Positions 8,124 through 16,478 of a stretch of 38,199 bases of DNA are shown here, in pieces. Where the stretch lies: the NCBI GenBank assembly GCA_012103395.1, contig WLWV01000005.1, forward strand, positions 1 to 38,199, in the 5' to 3' direction. The position numbers and the translations under genes are program-made. Under the pieces are notes generated by a model that saw nothing but the letters and a program-made list of their open reading frames with translations, was not told the origin of the DNA and made no database searches. The DNA comes from Gammaproteobacteria bacterium. GTDB taxonomy: Bacteria > Pseudomonadota > Gammaproteobacteria > Arenicellales > Poriferihabitantaceae. How positions within the stretch are numbered: the first letter of the stretch is position 1; each line of letters opens with the position of its first letter.

Positions 8124-8191
8124 GTCCTCGAATTTCAGCTGCTTCCAGTGGGAAGATCATCGCACATCAGACTAAGTCAGCTCACGCAGAT

Positions 8192-9553
8192 TCAAAAAGG
8201 CATGCCCGGCATGCCACCACCTCTGAATTGGTCCATCATTCCCTTCATCCCCCCTTTCTTCTTCATTCTTTTCATCATCTTCTGCATTTGCATAAATTGT
8301 TTCAGCAAGCGATTCACATCTTGAACCTGGGTACCGGCCCCCAAAGCGATTCGTTTTTTTCTTGACCCTCTCAATGTTGCAGGAAACCTTCTCTCATTTG
8401 GCGTCATAGAATTAATGATCGCGATAACTTGTTTTGTTTGCTTATCTCCGAACTGGTCCATCGCCTTTGGCGGTAAATTATTCACCCCAGGCAACTTATC
8501 TACCATGCTCATAACTCCTCCCATTTTCTCCATTTGCTCCATTTGCTCCTTATAGTCTTCCAGATCAAATCCCTTTCCTTTAGCTAGCTTTGTCGCCAGT
8601 TTCTCCGCCTTTTTCTTGTCGACTTTGCGCTCCACTTCTTCAACCAGGGTCAAGACGTCTCCCATTCCAAGGATACGCGAGACAACACGATCTGGATGAA
8701 ATGGCTCTAGCGCATCCATTGCCTCTCCCGTTCCTAGAAACTTAATGGGCTTACCTGTTACATGTCGAATCGACAATGCAGCACCACCCCGAGCGTCACC
8801 GTCAGTCTTAGTCAGCACCACTCCGGTCAAAGATAATGCTTGATCGAACGCTCTTGCACTATTGGCAGCATCCTGACCTGTCATACTATCAACAACAAAC
8901 AGTGTTTCAATTGGATTAATCGCTTGATGGAGTTCGCGAATTTCGGCCATCATCTCCTCATCCACGTGCAAACGACCGGCAGTATCCACAATCACAACGT
9001 CAATACCATTCTTACGCGCATGGTCTACCGCATTAGTTGCTATATCCACAGGCCTTTGTGTGGTATCACTTGGAAAAAACTGTAGGTTCAGCGTCTCAGA
9101 CAACAACTGCAGTTGTTCGATTGCAGCAGGTCGATAAATATCCGTACTAACCAAAAGCACCGACTTCTTTTCTCGTTGCTTAAGTAAATTGCCTAATTTC
9201 CCGGTAGTGGTGGTTTTACCTGCGCCCTGTAGACCTGCCATAAAAACAACCGCAGGAGGCTTCGTGGAAAGATTTAAACGATCATTTTCTTCCCCCATAA
9301 GAGTGACCAGCTCATCATTTACGATCTTCACTACGGCCTGGCCCGGAGTCAAGCTGTTGAGCACTTCCTGCCCAATCGCTTGGCTTTTGACTCGCTCAAT
9401 AAAAATCTTGGTCACTTCTAATGAAACATCTGCCTCAAGCAACGCCATTCTTACCTCTCGCATTGCTTCAGAGATATTGACTTCAGTCAGTCTACCTTTT
9501 CCGTTCAGGCCTTTGAATGTACTCTTAAGCCTATCACTTAGCTGATCAAACAT
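8192..9553 (-). CDS. ffh: Signal recognition particle protein Ffh
   Basis: SRP GTPase that binds 4.5S RNA and hydrophobic signal sequences and delivers ribosomes to FtsY at the membrane. N domain at residues 1-90. G domain with AGLQGAGKTTTTGKL (about 104-118), DTAGRLHVDEE (about 190) and TKTDGDARGGAALS (about 247). Methionine-rich M domain from about residue 325, ending KMMKRMKKKGGMKGMMDQF. The 453-residue length is normal. The gene is divergent from the ypjD-like gene, as in many gammaproteobacteria. Confidence 0.96.
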   Translation of the reverse strand: MFDQLSDRLKSTFKGLNGKGRLTEVNISEAMREVRMALLEADVSLEVTKIFIERVKSQAIGQEVLNSLTPGQAVVKIVNDELVTLMGEENDRLNLSTKPPAVVFMAGLQGAGKTTTTGKLGNLLKQREKKSVLLVSTDIYRPAAIEQLQLLSETLNLQFFPSDTTQRPVDIATNAVDHARKNGIDVVIVDTAGRLHVDEEMMAEIRELHQAINPIETLFVVDSMTGQDAANSARAFDQALSLTGVVLTKTDGDARGGAALSIRHVTGKPIKFLGTGEAMDALEPFHPDRVVSRILGMGDVLTLVEEVERKVDKKKAEKLATKLAKGKGFDLEDYKEQMEQMEKMGGVMSMVDKLPGVNNLPPKAMDQFGDKQTKQVIAIINSMTPNERRFPATLRGSRKKRIALGAGTQVQDVNRLLKQFMQMQKMMKRMKKKGGMKGMMDQFRGGGMPGMPF

Positions 9554-9609
9554 AAGTTTTCTATTTTGTATTCGGGTTTAAAATCCACAGCATGCGGGAA
9601 ACAGGCGTG

Positions 9610-9615
9610 TATAAT
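9610..9615 (+). promoter_or_regulatory. Possible -10 box in the ffh/ypjD divergent region
   Basis: A consensus TATAAT on the plus strand lies about 125 bases before the ypjD-like start in the 185-base divergent intergenic region. I see no good -35 at 16-18 bases, so this is only a candidate promoter. Confidence 0.25.
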
Positions 9616-9738
9616 TAGATCTAATAGTTATTTGAATGGCGCCAGTGCAAAGAACTTCGCCGTATTTAAAGCTCGATAAACCTCCGGTTAAAGAACGACA
9701 AATATCTCCCTGTTCAGAAAAACGCCCATTAATCATCA

Positions 9739-10575
9739 ATGACCATTATATTCATAACTGCTCTAGTATGTTACACCGTGAGCATTGGAGCCGTTTTCTC
9801 CATGGTAAAACAAACTAGGGATAACAAAAAGGGAAAATCACAGAGCAAAACGGAAAGCATCTGTCGTTTACTAGTTCTAACGAGCGTTGTACTGCATGCG
9901 ATCGCATTATATATGACTAATCTCCATGATGGAGGATTTAACCTTTCATTGGGACGCGCTATTTCCCTGTCAGCTTGGATGTCGACAACCCTTTATCTTA
10001 TTTTTTCGCTATTCTCCAGAACACTTAGTCTTGGGATCATTATGGTCCCTATTGGGTTGTTCGGCCTATTAGCGGGATACCTAACACCTGGGTCGCCAGT
10101 TCCTCTTAGTGTGCTAGCTGACGGCCAGGAACTTCAAAGTATGACGGTCCATATCATCGTTGCAATTCCCGCCTATGGAGTGCTATGCATTGCCTTCGCC
10201 CAAGCCATCTTATTGTTCATACAAGAAAGTCAGCTACATAGACCTAATCCGGCGTCGCATCTCCGGTTTCTACCTTCCATTGAAACAATGGAATCCAACC
10301 TGTTTTGGTTAACCTATATCGGTTTTATTTTGTTGACTCTCAATTTAATCATGGGGACATATTCGGCCTGGTATCACTATGGCAAAGTCTTATGGGTCAA
10401 TCATCATATACTGCTCTCATTGCTGTCGTGGTTTTGCTTTGGTTTTTTGCTGATAGGAAGGAGGTTATTTGGGTGGCGTGGACAACATGCTGCAAAATGG
10501 ACAATGTCCAGCTTCGCCATTCTAGCATTGGGCTATTTTGGGACTCGTTTCGTGAGAGATGTTATCCTTGCGTGA
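9739..10575 (+). CDS. ypjD: YpjD/CcsA-like cytochrome c assembly-domain inner membrane protein
   Basis: Integral membrane protein with about eight hydrophobic segments across 278 residues and the cytochrome c assembly (CcsA/CcmC) fold. It has LSAWMSTTLYLIFS, the central PLSVLADGQELQSMTVHI, and YSAWYHYGKVLWVNHHILLSLLSW near residues 212-235. The conserved histidines are those used for haem handling in the family, but the precise role of YpjD is not settled. In E. coli the homologue also lies divergent from ffh, which supports the assignment. After its stop (TGA 10573-10575) comes the IS-derived mini-element instead of the usual CorC/YfjD-type gene. Confidence 0.85.
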   Translation: MTIIFITALVCYTVSIGAVFSMVKQTRDNKKGKSQSKTESICRLLVLTSVVLHAIALYMTNLHDGGFNLSLGRAISLSAWMSTTLYLIFSLFSRTLSLGIIMVPIGLFGLLAGYLTPGSPVPLSVLADGQELQSMTVHIIVAIPAYGVLCIAFAQAILLFIQESQLHRPNPASHLRFLPSIETMESNLFWLTYIGFILLTLNLIMGTYSAWYHYGKVLWVNHHILLSLLSWFCFGFLLIGRRLFGWRGQHAAKWTMSSFAILALGYFGTRFVRDVILA

Positions 10576-10637
10576 TTCCCGAAACACCGATAGAGGTCGC
10601 TAGGTTCGAAACCGTTACCATACCTACAATGTTAAGA

Positions 10638-10713
10638 TGTAGAAGTTCAGACTTGAGCTGACAGTTACCCGTTTATCAGTAGCTGTCTGTCAGCTCAAGT
10701 CTGAACTTCTACA
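10638..10713. mobile_element. 76-bp MITE-like internal-deletion derivative of the IS at the left edge
   Basis: Two perfect 27-base inverted repeats (10638-10664 and 10687-10713) flank a 22-base centre. The right arm plus the centre are identical to the IS right end at 72-127. The left arm is the same terminal repeat inverted. The join lies at the 7-base sequence CTGACAG, present both in the terminal repeat and just inside the right end. This indicates that the whole transposase was lost by a microhomology deletion, leaving a solo hairpin. I see no clear target-site duplication (flanks AAGA and GTTT). Confidence 0.75.
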
Positions 10714-10810
10714 GTTTATGGAACGCCCAAGTTTTTATAGACAAGCAACAGGTCGAAGAAATTCGGTTTGAAGTGCTTTGCTAGTAACCAGTCAAAAATC
10801 CAAACTGCGA

Positions 10811-11500
10811 CTATGTTCTTTTCGAATTAACGACCTGATTTCGCACATAACTTGCTCGTAGGTTAAGTGCACCAGTGGAACACGTGAGTCCTCTTGTCAT
10901 GGCTAACTGATTCACGAAACGAGCTTCCGGATACCAATTACTTTTCCAATTCGAATCAAATCTAGTCTCTTTGTTCCAAGTAGGAACTTTCAACCCCCCT
11001 ACGATTTCTTTGTCATATTGCTCCCATCCACTGCCGAGTCCAAAAAGATCGCGATTTCCAATGGTAAAAGGGACTTCATCAGGATAGCAGACAACGGGGC
11101 TGACTAATTCTGTTACTCCACACTCGGTATCATATAGGCCGCAATATATTTGCCCCATGCGCGCATCCAAAGCGGGCAAAACCAGCTTTCCTTTTTGCGA
11201 TGCCGCCAGCGTTTCTAAAGAACTCACCCCTATCACTGGAAGATTCGTACCGTATGCTAGCCCTTGAATCACCCCTATTCCGATCCTCACTCCAGTAAAG
11301 GATCCAGGGCCAATATCAACGCCCATCACATCTAACTTGGAAAAAGAAACCTCCATTTCCGCACATAAACTTGATATCAACGCCAAAATCAAATTTGAAT
11401 GCCCTACACGTTCGGAACTGGTTCTCTGTACTGTTTCACCTTTGTAGGTAATTGCGACCGAACAAACGTCCGTCACTGTATCAATGGAAAGGATATTCAT
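10811..11500 (-). CDS. tsaB: tRNA threonylcarbamoyladenosine synthesis protein TsaB
   Basis: Scaffold partner of TsaD (with TsaE) in making the universal t6A37 modification of ANN-decoding tRNAs. ASKHA-fold protein: MNILSIDTVTDVCSVAI at the N-terminus, then GVDIGPGSFTGVRIGIGVIQGLA (about residues 61-83) and LPALDARMGQIYCGLY (about 109-124). 229 residues, normal. Its ATG overlaps the stop of the upstream helicase gene (ATGA at 11500-11497), so it is translationally coupled; this helicase-tsaB pairing is conserved in gammaproteobacteria. Confidence 0.92.
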   Translation of the reverse strand: MNILSIDTVTDVCSVAITYKGETVQRTSSERVGHSNLILALISSLCAEMEVSFSKLDVMGVDIGPGSFTGVRIGIGVIQGLAYGTNLPVIGVSSLETLAASQKGKLVLPALDARMGQIYCGLYDTECGVTELVSPVVCYPDEVPFTIGNRDLFGLGSGWEQYDKEIVGGLKVPTWNKETRFDSNWKSNWYPEARFVNQLAMTRGLTCSTGALNLRASYVRNQVVNSKRT

Positions 11501-13425
11501 GCTTCAAATTTCTCGAAAAAGCTCCTCACATCTAAAATCGATCCGGTTATTGGCATCGGAGGTAAACTATTGATGAATTTCGCTCCATATCTCTTAGTAG
11601 TCATTCTTGAATCACACACGACCAAAACTCCATAGTCCGATTCAGATCGAATTAATCTTCCGACGCCCTGTTTCAGGGTAATTATCGCATTTGGAACCTG
11701 CAGATCAATGAAGGGGTTTTTTCCTTTCTCCTCGCAAGCAGACAACTTACTTTTTATAACCGGATCACCTGGTGAAGCAAAAGGCAGTTTATCAATGATC
11801 ACACAACTTAATGACTGACCTTTAACATCTACACCCTCCCAAAAACTATAGGTCCCCAAAAGAACAGAATTGGGTGTCGACTTAAATTTATTTAGCAATT
11901 GCTGTTTAGGCGACTCGCCTTGTACTAGCATCGGGAAATCAAGTCTCCCCCGTAAGTTTTGCCGAGTTTTCTCCATCATGGAATAACTAGTAAAAAGACA
12001 AAAAGCTCGTCCAGAGCTCGCATCAGTAATTTGTAGAATCTGATCGGCCAGTGCATAAGCAAATTCATCATCCCTTGGATCTGGCATTCTAGGGGGCAAG
12101 TAAATCAAACCATTGTTGTCAAAATCGTATGGGCTTTGCCACCTCCGTTGCTCAACCTCTGACAGTCCCAGCTCATCGCAAAAAGTAGAAAAATCATCAC
12201 CCACCGCCAATGTTGCTGAGGTGAAAATCCAAGACAGCTTATTCCCCTCCATCATACTTTTGAACCGACTGCTGACACTTAGTGGAGTCGCAACTAAACG
12301 AAAAGACTTCGATGTTGATTCAACCCATAGAACGAGCTCTCGGTCTCTTCCTTCAATCCATACATCCAAGCGATTCTGTAGATCCAAACACCGATCATGA
12401 CAACGATTCAGCTCTTCACCAACCATCGCGGCCTCACTCAAAAGCTGCTCTAGTTGGTCAAGGCAAGCCTGAAACTGCTTCAATAAATCGTCAAAGGCTT
12501 TCGTTTGAACCTGCGCAAAACTCAACGATTTTCGCCCTGATTTAGAAATCTGTGATTGCAACTCCTGAATCAGCTTATCCAAAATGGAAAGTATCAGACG
12601 AAAATCTTGGGCGCTGTTTTCTTTTTTCTCTGCCGCGAGAATGTCTCTATTCAGCTCTCTGACTTGGTAGCTGGAAACTGAAAAGCCAAAAAACAAAGAC
12701 GCGACTTCGGCAATGTTATGGGCCTCATCGAAAACTACCACCTCATGGTCTGGCAACAGCTCACCAAAACCATCTGTTTTCAAGGTAAGGTCTGAGAAAA
12801 AAAGATGGTGGTTTACCACTACAATATCAGCCTTAAGTGCTTTTTGCCTTGCCTTGTTGACAAAACATCTTGAGAACTCTGGGCATTTCCCCCCTAGACA
12901 GTTGTCCGCTGTAGAAGTAACTTGCCGCCATACAGCTGATTCTTCACCAATTCCAGACACTTCAGATATGTCACCGGTGGACGTCGTTTTTGACCACTTT
13001 TCAATAGCAGCGTAGGATCGCTGATTTTGCTTACCAATCAAATCAGTCTGCTCCTGATGCTCTTTAAGGTAGTATCGACAGAGGTAGTTTGACCTTCCTT
13101 TGAGAAGCACAGCATTAACCGGAACGCCCAAATTGCTAGCAACCACTGGCAAATCTCTCAAAAAGACCTGCTCTTGTAGATGCTTTGTGGCTGTTGAAAT
13201 AATGCCCTTTTTCCCAGAGAGAATAAGAGGAACCAGATATGCATACGTCTTACCAGTACCCGTTCCAGATTCAGCAACTAGGCAACCGTCAAATGTGATA
13301 GCATCCTCAACTGCCTGCGCCATTTCCTGTTGAGCAGTCCGAGGTGTAAAGCCAGAGATATTATTGTGGAATACGCCTTTTTCGGCCAGCACCTTAACAC
13401 TTTCCATTGGTTTTTCAGCACTCAT
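11497..13425 (-). CDS. yoaA: DinG/YoaA-family ATP-dependent DNA helicase
   Basis: XPD-like superfamily 2 helicase, 642 residues. Walker A ESGTGTGKT (residues 52-60), DEAH box (233-236), four cysteines at 116, 176, 181 and 187 for the 4Fe-4S cluster, and the motif VI region GVGRLIRSESDYG near the C-terminus. Length and linkage to tsaB fit YoaA rather than DinG, which is longer. YoaA is reported to work in replication-fork repair with HolC. The last four bases overlap tsaB. Confidence 0.85.
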   Translation of the reverse strand: MSAEKPMESVKVLAEKGVFHNNISGFTPRTAQQEMAQAVEDAITFDGCLVAESGTGTGKTYAYLVPLILSGKKGIISTATKHLQEQVFLRDLPVVASNLGVPVNAVLLKGRSNYLCRYYLKEHQEQTDLIGKQNQRSYAAIEKWSKTTSTGDISEVSGIGEESAVWRQVTSTADNCLGGKCPEFSRCFVNKARQKALKADIVVVNHHLFFSDLTLKTDGFGELLPDHEVVVFDEAHNIAEVASLFFGFSVSSYQVRELNRDILAAEKKENSAQDFRLILSILDKLIQELQSQISKSGRKSLSFAQVQTKAFDDLLKQFQACLDQLEQLLSEAAMVGEELNRCHDRCLDLQNRLDVWIEGRDRELVLWVESTSKSFRLVATPLSVSSRFKSMMEGNKLSWIFTSATLAVGDDFSTFCDELGLSEVEQRRWQSPYDFDNNGLIYLPPRMPDPRDDEFAYALADQILQITDASSGRAFCLFTSYSMMEKTRQNLRGRLDFPMLVQGESPKQQLLNKFKSTPNSVLLGTYSFWEGVDVKGQSLSCVIIDKLPFASPGDPVIKSKLSACEEKGKNPFIDLQVPNAIITLKQGVGRLIRSESDYGVLVVCDSRMTTKRYGAKFINSLPPMPITGSILDVRSFFEKFEA

Positions 13426-13593
13426 CGCTTACCTCCATTCAGTGATTTTTCTGGTCGTAAGAAATTTCACAACAAACGAAATTAACGCCATCCATAACAA
13501 CAGAGTCACATCTCATTATGTCTATTTTTTGATACACACCACAATAACTGATTTTAGAAACAGAAATCGGGGAGATATAATGGTCAACAACCA

Positions 13594-14460
13594 CTAACCT
13601 GATTGTAGACAATAGCTCAAAGCTGTCTGCCAATGGGGCAACTCTTGCCCATAAACATCCTTTAATTTTTGGTTAGATAGGACCGAATAGGTAGGGCGTG
13701 GGGCTGGTGTAGGATATTCCGTGCTCGAAATCGCATTAATGATAGTTTCGTCATTGAACGTTTCCTTCATAATTTGCTTACAAAACTCGTACCAAGTTGT
13801 CTCTCCTTGTCCCGTAGCATGAAAAACCCCTCCCTGATGGACAACCCGATGATTTGCAATATCCAACAGTATGCTTACCGTAACTTCAGCAAGGTCTTTG
13901 GCAGATGTTGGGCTTCCAAACTGGTCATTGACCACGTTAATCGAGGGCTTCTCTTCGGCTAGACGCAACATAGTGTTAACGAAATTATTACCCTTCTTAG
14001 CATAAACCCAAGCAGTTCTCAGGATGATAGCGTTAGAGAGTCTTGCTAGTATCGCAAGCTCGCCGGCGAGTTTGCTCTTACCATAAACACTTTGGGGGTT
14101 GGGTTTAGCCTCTTCCACATAGGGGTGATTACCCATGCCATCAAAAACATAGTCAGTAGAGTAATGAATGAAATTCGCATTAATCTCTGCACAGGTAGTG
14201 GCAATATACTCTGGGGCCTCAGCATTCAGTCTAAAACAACGATCTGAATCACTTTCTGCTTTATCAACTGCTGTATAAGCAGCAGCATTGATAACCCAAT
14301 CTGGATTGTGCTTAGTAATAAATGAGTTAATCCGACCAATATCCATCAAGTCTAGATCATTACGATTAAATTCAATCAGATCAAGTTGTGATTGATCTTC
14401 CATGAGCTCAACCAAACAACTCCCTACCTGTCCACTTTTTCCGAAAACGAGAACTTTCAT
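13594..14460 (-). CDS. rfbD: dTDP-4-dehydrorhamnose reductase
   Basis: Last step of dTDP-L-rhamnose synthesis: NAD(P)H reduction of dTDP-4-dehydro-L-rhamnose. Extended SDR fold, 288 residues. N-terminal dinucleotide loop VFGKSGQVGSCLVE (residues 4-17), INAAAYTAVDKAE (about 57-69) and the catalytic SxnYxxxK set YSTDYVFDG...SVYGKSKLAGE (about 99-135). It lies 130 bases downstream of rfbC on the same strand. No rfbA or rfbB is present in the window, so the first two pathway steps must be elsewhere. The 130-base gap 14461-14590 holds nothing I recognise. Confidence 0.92.
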   Translation of the reverse strand: MKVLVFGKSGQVGSCLVELMEDQSQLDLIEFNRNDLDLMDIGRINSFITKHNPDWVINAAAYTAVDKAESDSDRCFRLNAEAPEYIATTCAEINANFIHYSTDYVFDGMGNHPYVEEAKPNPQSVYGKSKLAGELAILARLSNAIILRTAWVYAKKGNNFVNTMLRLAEEKPSINVVNDQFGSPTSAKDLAEVTVSILLDIANHRVVHQGGVFHATGQGETTWYEFCKQIMKETFNDETIINAISSTEYPTPAPRPTYSVLSNQKLKDVYGQELPHWQTALSYCLQSG

Positions 14461-14590
14461 CCTGGTAAATACTAACTAAGGCGATGGGCTAAACTGAGCG
14501 AGCAGCATTGAGATAGCGGTTTATTGGTCACTGAGCTACGGGCCGTGGGCAAAATCGCGACTTGAGCCACGCCCAAAGGCAGAACTAACA

Positions 14591-15127
14591 TCAAAGTGCT
14601 GGAATAGCAGAAAGCAATGGAGCCGAGCGGTCTTTTTCCGAAACTTCGGGATTCACCACAGGCCAAGCGATATTTATTTCTGGGTCATCCCATCGAATTC
14701 CTGCATCATCAGTCGGTTTATACAGGGAGGTGCACTTGTAAACCACATCGGCCACATCGCTAACAACACAAAAGCCATGAGCAAAGCCTGGGGGAATATA
14801 CAATTGCTGTTTATTTTCTTCACTCAGATAGAAACCGACCCACTTCCCAAAACTCGGAGAATCAGTCCTGATATCGACGGCGACATCGAATATCTCTCCT
14901 GTTACGGCCCTTACCAACTTACCCTGCCATTGCGGATATTGATAGTGAAGCCCTCTTAGGACACCCTTAGTAGAGCGAGAGTGGTTATCTTGCACGAATG
15001 CTTCGGGCAAATTATGTTGGGCAAAAGCGGACTGATTAAATGTCTCCATAAAGAACCCCCTTTCATCATCAAAGACGCGGGGAGTTATCAATACCACACC
15101 CGGTAAATCTGTTTTTTCTATCTGCAA
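14591..15127 (-). CDS. rfbC: dTDP-4-dehydrorhamnose 3,5-epimerase
   Basis: Cupin-fold epimerase that acts immediately before RfbD in dTDP-L-rhamnose synthesis. Family motifs are complete: VVLITPRVFDDERGFFMETFN (residues 11-31), QDNHSRSTKGVLRGLHYQ (about 46-63) with the catalytic His, DVAVDIRTDSPSFGKW, and YIPPGFAHGF (about 111-120). 178 residues, normal. It lies 68 bases downstream of dnaJ with no evident terminator between them, so some transcription may arrive from the chaperone operon. Confidence 0.93.
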   Translation of the reverse strand: MQIEKTDLPGVVLITPRVFDDERGFFMETFNQSAFAQHNLPEAFVQDNHSRSTKGVLRGLHYQYPQWQGKLVRAVTGEIFDVAVDIRTDSPSFGKWVGFYLSEENKQQLYIPPGFAHGFCVVSDVADVVYKCTSLYKPTDDAGIRWDDPEINIAWPVVNPEVSEKDRSAPLLSAIPAL

Positions 15128-15195
15128 GAGGGTATCCGAGTTATGATTGAAACCATCGTAAGACTAGGCCAAAAAATCGACCATGATCATCACTA

Positions 15196-16314
15196 TCATG
15201 TCACTAAATCATCAAAGAACGATTTTATCTTGTCTGTCCAGCTTCCGCTACGAGGGGAGTGGCGATTTCCACCCTCCGAGATGCTTTTCTCGAACTCTTT
15301 GAGCAATTCTTTCTGTTGTTTAGTCAGGTTAACCGGAACTTCAACCACTATTTTGCAGTACAAATCACCTTGATTACCATTTCTTACGTTTCGAACCCCT
15401 TTACCCCGAAGTCGAAAAACTTTCTCGGATTGACTCTCAGCAGGTATTTTCAGATTCGCCCTCCCAGAAAGAGTGGGCACCGCGATATCTCCTCCCAATG
15501 CCATAGCACTGAAACTTATGGGCACCTCACAATGTAGATCATCCCCATCTCTTTCGAAGATAGGATGCTTTCGAATTCTCACTTGTACATAGAGATCGCC
15601 CGGAGTCGTTCCGGGCCCACCGCTTTCACCTTCGCCGGACAAACGAACCTGATCGCCTTCATCAACCCCAGATGGTATTTTCACCGAAAGGGTTTTTTCA
15701 TCCCGCACCATGCCTTGCCCATGACAAGATGAACAAGGGTCCGAAATGACCTTTCCTTGACCTTTACAATTCGGGCAGGCTTGCTGGACCGAAAAGAAAC
15801 CCTGTTGCATTCTGACTTGACCTTGGCCATTACAGGTTCCACAAGTCTTCGAATCCGACCCTGGACGCGAGCCTGATCCTGAGCAAACAGCACAATCCGA
15901 CATTTTGGGTATACGGATCTTTTTCTCAACCCCCTGAACTGCTTCTTCCAAAGAAAGCTCAAGATTGTATTTCAGATCAGAGCCTCGATTTCTTCGACGT
16001 CCGCCGCCAGCTCCCCCAAAGATATCACCAAAAATGTCACCGAAAATGTCACCAAAGCCGTTTGCATCCGCCCCACCACCAGCGGAGCGGTCAACACCCG
16101 CATGACCAAACTGATCATATGCTCCTCGTTTTTGACCATCGCTTAAAACACTATACGCTTCCTTGGCTTCTTTGAATTTCTCCTCAGCCTCAGCGCTCCC
16201 CTCGTTTCTATCGGGGTGGTGCTTCATCGCTAAACGGCGATATGACTTTTTAAGTTCATCATCGCTCGCATTGCGATCGACACCCAATACTTCGTAGTAA
16301 TCTCTTTTCGACAT
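15196..16314 (-). CDS. dnaJ: Co-chaperone DnaJ
   Basis: Hsp40 partner of DnaK that stimulates its ATPase and delivers unfolded protein. J domain at residues 1-70 with HHPD (about 32-35), a Gly/Phe linker containing three DIFG units, and four zinc-finger CxxCxGxG repeats ([32 protein letters not shown]; about residues 145-215), then the two C-terminal substrate domains. 372 residues, normal. It is separated from dnaK by 164 bases that contain two strong hairpins, one of terminator type directly before the start codon. Confidence 0.97.
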   Translation of the reverse strand: MSKRDYYEVLGVDRNASDDELKKSYRRLAMKHHPDRNEGSAEAEEKFKEAKEAYSVLSDGQKRGAYDQFGHAGVDRSAGGGADANGFGDIFGDIFGDIFGGAGGGRRRNRGSDLKYNLELSLEEAVQGVEKKIRIPKMSDCAVCSGSGSRPGSDSKTCGTCNGQGQVRMQQGFFSVQQACPNCKGQGKVISDPCSSCHGQGMVRDEKTLSVKIPSGVDEGDQVRLSGEGESGGPGTTPGDLYVQVRIRKHPIFERDGDDLHCEVPISFSAMALGGDIAVPTLSGRANLKIPAESQSEKVFRLRGKGVRNVRNGNQGDLYCKIVVEVPVNLTKQQKELLKEFEKSISEGGNRHSPRSGSWTDKIKSFFDDLVT

Positions 16315-16328
16315 AGTTCTATTTACGC

Positions 16329-16351
16329 AAAAACGGGATCATGTGATCCCG
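16329..16351 (-). terminator. Terminator-like hairpin between dnaK and dnaJ
   Basis: Perfect 8-bp stem CGGGATCA/TGATCCCG with a 2-base loop, followed on the minus strand by five Ts, 15 bases before the dnaJ ATG. It should end part of the dnaK transcription and reduce dnaJ relative to dnaK. Confidence 0.75.
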
Positions 16352-16394
16352 CTTATTGTTAGCAATACAAACTGACCATATTAAGCTAGATCAG

Positions 16395-16423
16395 CCCGGG
16401 TAACGATGATTTCGTAACCCGGG
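16395..16423 (-). other. Second strong hairpin in the dnaK-dnaJ spacer
   Basis: Inverted repeat CCCGGGT/ACCCGGG, extended by ACG/CGT across one mismatch, with a 7-base loop. It has no T-run. It could protect the 3' end of the dnaK message from exonucleases. Confidence 0.55.
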
Positions 16424-16478
16424 AGCTGTATTTACATCGTGTACCTCTCGTGCTAGTTCCCATGAACAAACGTCGATT

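Noticed and set aside
7555-8175. 206-codon plus-strand ORF over the ilvI start
   Set aside because: Shadow of ilvI and its leader on the opposite strand; composition is not protein-like.
13426-13593. Possible small gene between the helicase and rfbD
   Set aside because: The only frame overlaps rfbD, lacks a ribosome site and resembles nothing.
14472-14666. 64-codon minus-strand ORF between rfbC and rfbD, considered as an rfbA/rfbB remnant
   Set aside because: No nucleotidyltransferase or dehydratase motif; it overlaps the rfbC 3' end in another frame.
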